A stretch of DNA of 11,922 bases from Acanthaster planci (Eukaryota; Echinodermata; Asteroidea; Valvatida; Acanthasteridae): assembly GCF_001949145.1 (NCBI RefSeq), contig NW_019091529.1, positions 66,661-78,582 of the forward strand. Reading direction: 5' to 3'. Positions 8,005 to 11,922 of the stretch are shown here, one piece after another (positions within the stretch are counted from its first letter, which is position 1; each line of letters begins with the position of its first letter). Made by a program: the position numbers and the translations under genes. The notes beneath the pieces were generated by a model that saw only the letters and a list, made by a program, of their open reading frames with translations, ran no database searches and had not been told where the DNA came from.

Positions 8005-8190
8005 CACCAGGCAAGATATGGGATGGAGGGGTACCCCCCTTACACCTGTCCAATCCTATATACACTCTAGACTATTGTTACCTAACACATCCCCCCTAGA
8101 AGTCTGTAAAGAATTCCTGAGATTCCGATCAAACAATGACCAACACGAAGGCAGGGGGGGTTCTCTCCGTCCCATATCTTGCTTCAAATG
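8005..8190. mobile_element. Small MITE with long inverted repeats and 10-bp flanking duplication
   Basis: The left end CACCAGGCAAGATATGGG (8005-8022) and the right end, in reverse complement, CATTTGAAGCAAGATATGGG match. The similarity runs on inward (ATGGAGGGGTACCCCCC against ACGGAGAGAACCCCCC), giving imperfect inverted repeats of about 40 bp around a core of about 110 bp with no coding capacity. Immediately outside, GTGCATTATA occurs at 7995-8004 and again at 8191-8200, a perfect 10-bp direct repeat that fits a target-site duplication. The element is 186 bp long. The duplication length would suit Mutator-like elements, but the termini alone do not prove the superfamily. Confidence 0.7.
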
Positions 8191-8352
8191 GTGCATTATA
8201 TACTCAAAAGGTACATGTACATGTGGCTTTTTGCTGTCAAAGAAAAGGCCTGTGGCATTAAATTGACATTTCACATTTTAGGTTGAACTAATGAAGTGAT
8301 TAATTTATGCTTAAATATGCGTTCATGTGTATTTGTGCATGCACAAGTAGTC

Positions 8353-8400
8353 ACATACATGTACATGTACGACATACATGTACATACATATATAGGCATG
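8353..8400. repeat. TACATG/CATA alternating purine-pyrimidine tract
   Basis: ACATACATGTACATGTAC at 8353-8370 is followed by ACATACATGTACATACATATATA. Nearly every step alternates purine and pyrimidine, with self-complementary cores. Confidence 0.8.
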
Positions 8401-8560
8401 TATGCACTTGTAGCATGGAACTTTACATACATGTATCATCTATATATTTACATTTGTATTACATGTACACGAAACCTTGATTTGACCCATTGACTTTATG
8501 GTCTCAGATGGAAAGTAGGATACTGCATGTCTTAGCGGTAAATGTGTACTGAAGTCTAAT

Positions 8561-8657
8561 CCCTGTATTACTTGGTGATGTTTCCATCAATAGCCCTGCA
8601 TTACTGGGTGATGTTTCCATCAATAGCCCTGCATTACTGGGTGATGTTTCCATCAAT
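8561..8657. repeat. 33-bp minisatellite, about 3 copies
   Basis: The units begin with CCCTG at 8561, 8594 and 8627. Copies 2 and 3 are identical over the 31 bases they share; copy 1 differs from them at two positions (CCCTGT/CCCTGC and CTTGG/CTGGG). The array runs directly into a TACATGTACATGTA tract at 8658. It has no coding meaning, since an in-frame TGA or other stop occurs in the unit. Confidence 0.95.
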
Positions 8658-9095
8658 TACATGTACATGTATGTGTAGACTGTGATATTCTCTGGATTAA
8701 AGGGCCCACTGTATGTCGACTCAAAACTTATTTTGAGGCTGTCACAAATGTCCGGTATCCCCTGTGGGCATTAAATACACAGGTACATATACTGTACATG
8801 ACATGGGTACAGTACGGTACTTGTTCTTATGTGAGTCCAGTGCCACGACACTTGTAAACATCCCAAACATCTCTTCCCAAGCTTCATGGTCATTGGTCGA
8901 GCTCAAAAGCCTGTAAATGTGTTCAAGTACATGTACCGTACAGGATCAGTAAAATATACATGTACAATGTACTGATTGTCATGATCTGGTGTATTATGTC
9001 CGATGGTTTGCGGCAACTGATCCTCATTATTAATAAGTCCCCCTTTCTATGACTGAGCCTGAGGGTCATTGCATGTACTGCAAACTACATCCCTA

Positions 9096-9270
9096 TACAT
9101 GTACATGTAGATGCATGGATGTGTATACTATTGCTAGACAGTGGGAAATGGGTGTTTGGAACTGTACTGTACGGGTGTACATGTACATGTGTAGTGTACA
9201 TTGTAAACAGCTTTCAAGTAATGTACGATACACTGTACATGAGACTGTACATACATGTACATGTACTGTA
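9096..9270. repeat. Cluster of TACATG palindromic tracts
   Basis: Perfect two-and-a-third unit tracts at 9096-9109, 9177-9190 and 9252-9265, with many partial GTACATG/TGTAC pieces between them. Cys/Thr/Tyr/Met/His/Val-rich open frames on both strands here are artefacts of the hexamer. Confidence 0.85.
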
Positions 9271-9554
9271 CATCCTAGGAAGGTGAGGCATTGATACATA
9301 CCGTACCTATAAGAAGTGCCAAAACTCAATTTGAAAATGTCAATACTGTGAAATGCAAAATGGCCCCATACTGCCATAGACCGGTAACGGTGTGTTACAC
9401 ATGTATGTCACCCGTGTGCTTTTTATTATCCCCGTAATCAGCCTTGAATTCTTCACTTTCAGTATAATTTTACCCAATCCCTGGTTAGTTTTTGCAGTTG
9501 TTAGTGAACTGACAATCAAACATTCGGATATTTGTTTTGTCTTTGTTTTGACAG

Positions 9555-9721
9555 CACATGAATGTTTTGAGGTTGGCCGCATTGCCTACAATGCCAATGA
9601 TTTCTACCACTCAAGACTATGGATGCTGGAGGCATTGGATAGATTAGGAAGGAAGGACAGTCCAGACACAACCGTGGACAAGGCTGATATCTTAGATTAC
9701 CTCTCATTCATATTTTACATG
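9555..9721 (+). CDS. P4HA: P4HA exon (start of peptide-substrate-binding domain)
   Basis: A 167-bp exon: two bases complete Ala from the exon at 1287-1451, then 55 codons ending in phase 0. The peptide begins (A)HECFEVGRIAYNANDFYHS and continues RLWMLEALDRL, then TTVDKADILDYLSFIFYM. These are the first two helices of the TPR-like peptide-substrate-binding domain of P4HA, where aromatic residues (the tyrosines of the AY..NDFYH..LWM helix pair) line the groove for proline-rich procollagen. Borders are TTTTGACAG at 9546-9554 and ATG|GTACTG at 9722. A longer 128-residue open frame covers this exon but begins and ends in intron sequence. The exon is separated by 8.1 kb from the previous one. Confidence 0.95.
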
Positions 9722-10264
9722 GTACTGAAGTATAATCCTATTATTCGTGAAAGTATTGTCAAACCACACTACTCATGAAACTGTCCATATACCATTTATC
9801 AGATGTATACTGTTACATGTATACATGTACAAGTTTTAGAAAACTATTTGGAAGACTTGTACAAATACATGCCACTGACTGGATTGGATTAGAATTCTGA
9901 CAGTAAAGAACTACATGTACGGTAGCTCAGGTTTTCTGAGCGTGGTATTATGTTTGGACATAATCATGTTACTGTCAAACCCCAAAAGGCCCCAACATAC
10001 AGATATATCCGGAAATATCAAAACTAAAATTAGAAATACATGTTTGATTGTGACACAAAGGTGCAATGTCAAAGATTTTTGTGAATTTTTTTGATTACCT
10101 GGTCCCTTTTAGCCCATTTGAAAGGAATTAATCTTTGGTGTTGAGTATAAGAAGCTTTTTATTGCCATTAGATGTAGGTGTTTCATCAAGTCACATCAAC
10201 CTTTTTCTCAGTGTTACTAACATACATGTAGTCTATCTAATTATTTGTTTCACTTTGTCTGCAG
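9722..10264 (+). other. P4HA intron (phase 0, 543 bp)
   Basis: It starts GTACTG and ends in TTTGTTTCACTTTGTCTGCAG at 10244-10264, a strong acceptor. It contains a few TACATGT pieces and no other recognisable feature. Confidence 0.85.
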
Positions 10265-10316
10265 AATGGTGATGTTGGCCAAGCTTTGGCATACACAGAC
10301 CAGTTGCTGGCTATTG
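10265..10316 (+). CDS. P4HA: P4HA short exon (peptide-substrate-binding domain, 52 bp)
   Basis: The exon has 17 codons plus one base. The peptide NGDVGQALAYTDQLLAI continues directly from FYM of the previous exon and matches the (Q)GDL..AL..T..LLEL helix that follows DYLS(Y/F) in animal P4HA. Borders are CTGCAG at 10259-10264 and G|GTGAGT at 10317, a near-perfect donor. The following family sequence (a DP-x-H-x-R-x-x-x-N type stretch) is not found in the remaining 1.6 kb, so the next exon lies beyond the window. The exon is too short to be found by open-frame length, but it is fixed by splice sites, phase and similarity. Confidence 0.93.
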
Positions 10317-10417
10317 GTGAGTGCAGTGGTCACCGTTGTGGTTGTTCAGTTGTACATGTACATTGTATTTGACCATATTTACTAATTGAAGCTTTCTTGT
10401 TTTAAGTGAAAATGTTG

Positions 10418-10628
10418 TTAACCACTTTGTGCCGGGGCATTTTTCAATGTTGTTGATGCTGGGCCGGCACGAGTATCATTTTTTTCGTTTTCAAAATCCT
10501 TCAAAAATTCATCATTTCATTTAACGGTCGTTTATAGCCGCACGAAGTAATCTTCAGGCACTACTCTAAGTTGATAGGTGACCTTCATTGACACCCGAGT
10601 ATTTCAGCCAGGCCTGCAGCCTTGTAAA
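10418..10628 (+). mobile_element. piggyBac-like element end (partial copy A)
   Basis: It starts TTAA (10418-10421) then CCACTTTGTGCCGGGGCAT. The TTAA plus CC(A/C)(C/T)TT...TGCC pattern is typical of piggyBac-type termini. It aligns along about 207 bp with 10919-11127, sharing ATCATTTTTTTC.GTTTTCAAAAT and ending in GAGTATTTCAGCCAGGCCTGCAG. No matching inverted right end is visible before 10915, so this copy is truncated or is a lone left end. Confidence 0.6.
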
Positions 10629-10894
10629 CATTTGGAAGAAGAAAAGCAAAGGTTTAACCATCGAATAACGCACCTCTGTTCAAAACTTGGCAGTGATAAC
10701 TTTAAGTGTCGTAAATGTATAAGCCGTTATTCCCTAGAAAAGTACAGAGAAAGGTCCTTCATAAGTTAAATTCAGAGAAGTTGGGCCTTGAATTGTGTCT
10801 GAAATGTAGTTTTCAAAAATAAAAGCCTGTTGATTTAATTTTTATCACTTTTAACTTCATTCTGAGATAGAAGAGATAAACATAATCACATCAT

Positions 10895-10914
10895 CATCTC
10901 TTCATTCAGAGATG
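10895..10914. repeat. 7-bp-stem hairpin next to the TTAA site
   Basis: CATCTCT (10895-10901), a 6-nt loop, and AGAGATG (10908-10914), directly left of TTAA at 10915. It may simply be host flank; such AT-rich palindromes are sometimes found at insertion sites. Confidence 0.6.
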
Positions 10915-10918
10915 TTAA

Positions 10919-11500
10919 CCACTTCCTGCCGGGGCATTTATTAATGTTGATGATGCTAGGGCGGGATTGTTATCATTTTTTTCTGTTTTCAAAATTCTTT
11001 GAAAATTCCTATCTTCATTTACTGGACATTTACAAACACGCGAAGGCACGTCTGGTGTCCACTCTAGCCAGGCAGACAAAAAACTATTGATGCCTGAGTA
11101 TTTCAGCCAGGCCTGCAGTCTTGTAAATTTAGCCCAGTTTTTGTGGTGTTACATAATATTCTTTTGTTCGCGAACCTGGCTCAGTGCACTGCTGACCTTT
11201 TCAATAGGGGCCAGATTAGCATGCAGCGGTGCTGCGTGGCTCATCGCTTCGGTGGTGGAGTGCTTTTGTCCCTGGTGGTAATCCGCTCGCTCTAAATGCC
11301 CCAAACTGTGGTATACTGTTTCAAAACAAGGCAGGATTATCTCCACTTTTGAGAGTGAAAAAATGTTGGTAATGCCCAGCAGCCTGGTCTTTTGTTCCGA
11401 GTACGGTCTTTTGTTACAAGGCCCTTTTCCCTTTGTCCGAGTTCGGAGACCCCGGCCACGCATATAAAGCATACGATCTAGAGTCCCCGGCAGGAAGTGG
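10919..11500. mobile_element. piggyBac-like MITE inserted in a LINE (copy B)
   Basis: The termini CCACTTCCTGCCGGGG at 10919-10934 and its exact reverse complement at 11485-11500 form perfect 16-bp inverted repeats. Including the adjacent TTAA (10915-10918) and CTAA (11501-11504), 19 of 20 bases match. This fits a TTAA target-site duplication with one later mutation. The left 209 bp is shared with copy A. The interior has no transposase; a minus-strand 143-residue frame that enters from the LINE simply runs on through it. The right flank is LINE coding sequence, so the MITE arrived later than the LINE. Confidence 0.75.
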
Positions 11501-11504
11501 CTAA

Positions 11505-11922
11505 GAGATTTTTTGAATGAACCAACTGATTCGGACAACCTAACGCCAAGGGGGATTGCGTTCCACAGAACAAGAGCCACAGGTTGAAAAGATCTATTTC
11601 CAAAACCTTTTGTCTAAGTTCTTGGAACGGACAGGAGGAACTGATCTGCAGAATGCAAGGCCCTAGATGGTCAGTACTGCTGGATCAAAGAACTAATATA
11701 ACTTGGTGTTAGTCCATGAAGTGCTTAATAAACAATCAATAAAATTTTATATTCCGCCCTATGGCAAACAGGTAACCAATGAAGTTGAGCTAAAATGGGT
11801 GTAATATGATCACGTCTACTTGTCTCAGTAATTATTCTAGCAGCTGTATTTTGAACTCGTTCAAGCTGATTCATAAGATCACCCCTCATGCCATATAAAA
11901 GGGCATTAGCATAATCAAACCT
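11505..11922 (-). pseudogene. 3' coding end of a non-LTR retrotransposon (CR1/L2-like LINE)
   Basis: A single minus-strand frame runs from the window edge (11922) to 11505. It reads FDYANALLYG, then LERVQNTAARIIT, DHITPILAQLHWLPV, YKILL, ALHGLTPSYIS, VPRT, ALVLWNAIPL and SFKKSL. This is the well-known C-terminal tail downstream of the RT domain in CR1/L2-group LINEs, antisense to the host gene. Three in-frame stops (11727-11725, and near 11673 and 11616) show that it is dead, though no frameshift is seen. The family normally continues a few residues past SFKKSL; here that point is cut by the TTAA-flanked MITE. The body of the LINE lies to the right of the window. Confidence 0.88.

Larger units (their letters stand above)
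7851..9554 (+). other. Right part of 8.1-kb P4HA intron, repeats only
   Basis: No exon of P4HA or protein similarity is visible. The stretch holds a small MITE (8005-8190), a 33-bp minisatellite (8561-8657), dense TACATG tracts (8211-8224, 8353-8400, 9096-9270) and otherwise unremarkable AT-rich DNA. It ends with a T-rich tract and GACAG at 9550-9554, the acceptor for the exon at 9555. Confidence 0.7.
10317..11922 (+). other. P4HA intron (phase 1), 5' part, filled with nested repeats
   Basis: The intron starts GTGAGT and does not end within the window. It holds two related TTAA-flanked piggyBac-like ends (10422-10628 and 10919-11127), the second being the left part of a 582-bp MITE, and the antisense 3' end of a LINE (11505-11922). 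Between them, 10629-10894 shows nothing I can assign. A 63-codon plus-strand frame at 10578-10769 begins inside the first repeat and is not supported as a gene. Confidence 0.75.

Noticed and set aside
9049-9377. Open frames of 81 and 94 codons on both strands.
   Set aside because: Composition (runs of Cys-Thr, Met-Tyr, His-Val) comes entirely from the alternating TACATG hexamer.
10578-10769. Plus-strand frame with several Cys and His residues (CSKLGSDNFKCRKC), considered as a zinc-ribbon scrap of a piggyBac transposase.
   Set aside because: It starts inside the terminal repeat, is only 63 codons long, and the Cys spacing does not give a clear known finger.
11149-11500. Continuation of the LINE minus-strand frame as LINE protein.
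   Set aside because: The LINE-like sequence stops at SFKKSL (about 11505). What follows is the inside of the inverted-repeat MITE, open by chance.
1-11922. tRNA, rRNA, CRISPR and bacterial operon signals.
   Set aside because: None seen. Introns, repeats and protein families are all eukaryotic.

Overview
The window is metazoan genomic DNA: AT-rich, with GT-AG introns and about 5% recognisable coding sequence. It is saturated with the self-complementary hexamer ACATGT/TACATG and carries decayed invertebrate-type transposons. I infer a marine invertebrate (for example a cephalochordate, hemichordate, echinoderm or mollusc), but the sequence does not fix the species.

The host gene is on the + strand. 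Four exons (643-797, 1287-1451, 9555-9721, 10265-10316) encode an internal part of the alpha subunit of collagen prolyl 4-hydroxylase (P4HA). It covers the second half of the N-terminal dimerisation region and the first half of the peptide-substrate-binding TPR-like domain. The intron phases chain without a break (2, 1, 1, 0, 1). The signal peptide and first exon(s) lie left of the window; the rest of the peptide-binding domain and the catalytic dioxygenase domain lie to the right.

Intron 1 of the window (489 bp) is half filled by a probable hAT-like MITE. Intron 2 (8.1 kb) holds most of the sequence. Its left part (1452-4015) is noncoding with one clear hairpin. Then come a block of covarying mini-hairpins (4021-4087) and a decayed antisense retrotransposon of the tyrosine-recombinase (DIRS/Ngaro) type: gag with two zinc motifs, reverse transcriptase, RNase H, and the N-terminal half of a tyrosine recombinase (about 7366 down to 4435). 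A degenerate long-period tandem repeat lies at its 5' side (7541-7850). Further right are a roughly 190-bp MITE with 10-bp flanking direct repeats (8005-8190), a 33-bp x3 minisatellite (8561-8657) and dense TACATG tracts. Intron 3 (543 bp) is plain.

The last intron (from 10317) contains two related TTAA-flanked ends that look like piggyBac-type elements. One of them, a 582-bp MITE with 20-bp inverted repeats counting the TTAA, appears to have jumped into the 3' coding end of an older antisense LINE (11505-11922).

I found no undescribed defence or catalytic system. The interesting material is nested transposon history inside a conserved housekeeping gene, an in-frame 63-bp duplication in the recombinase remnant, and several structured short repeats.
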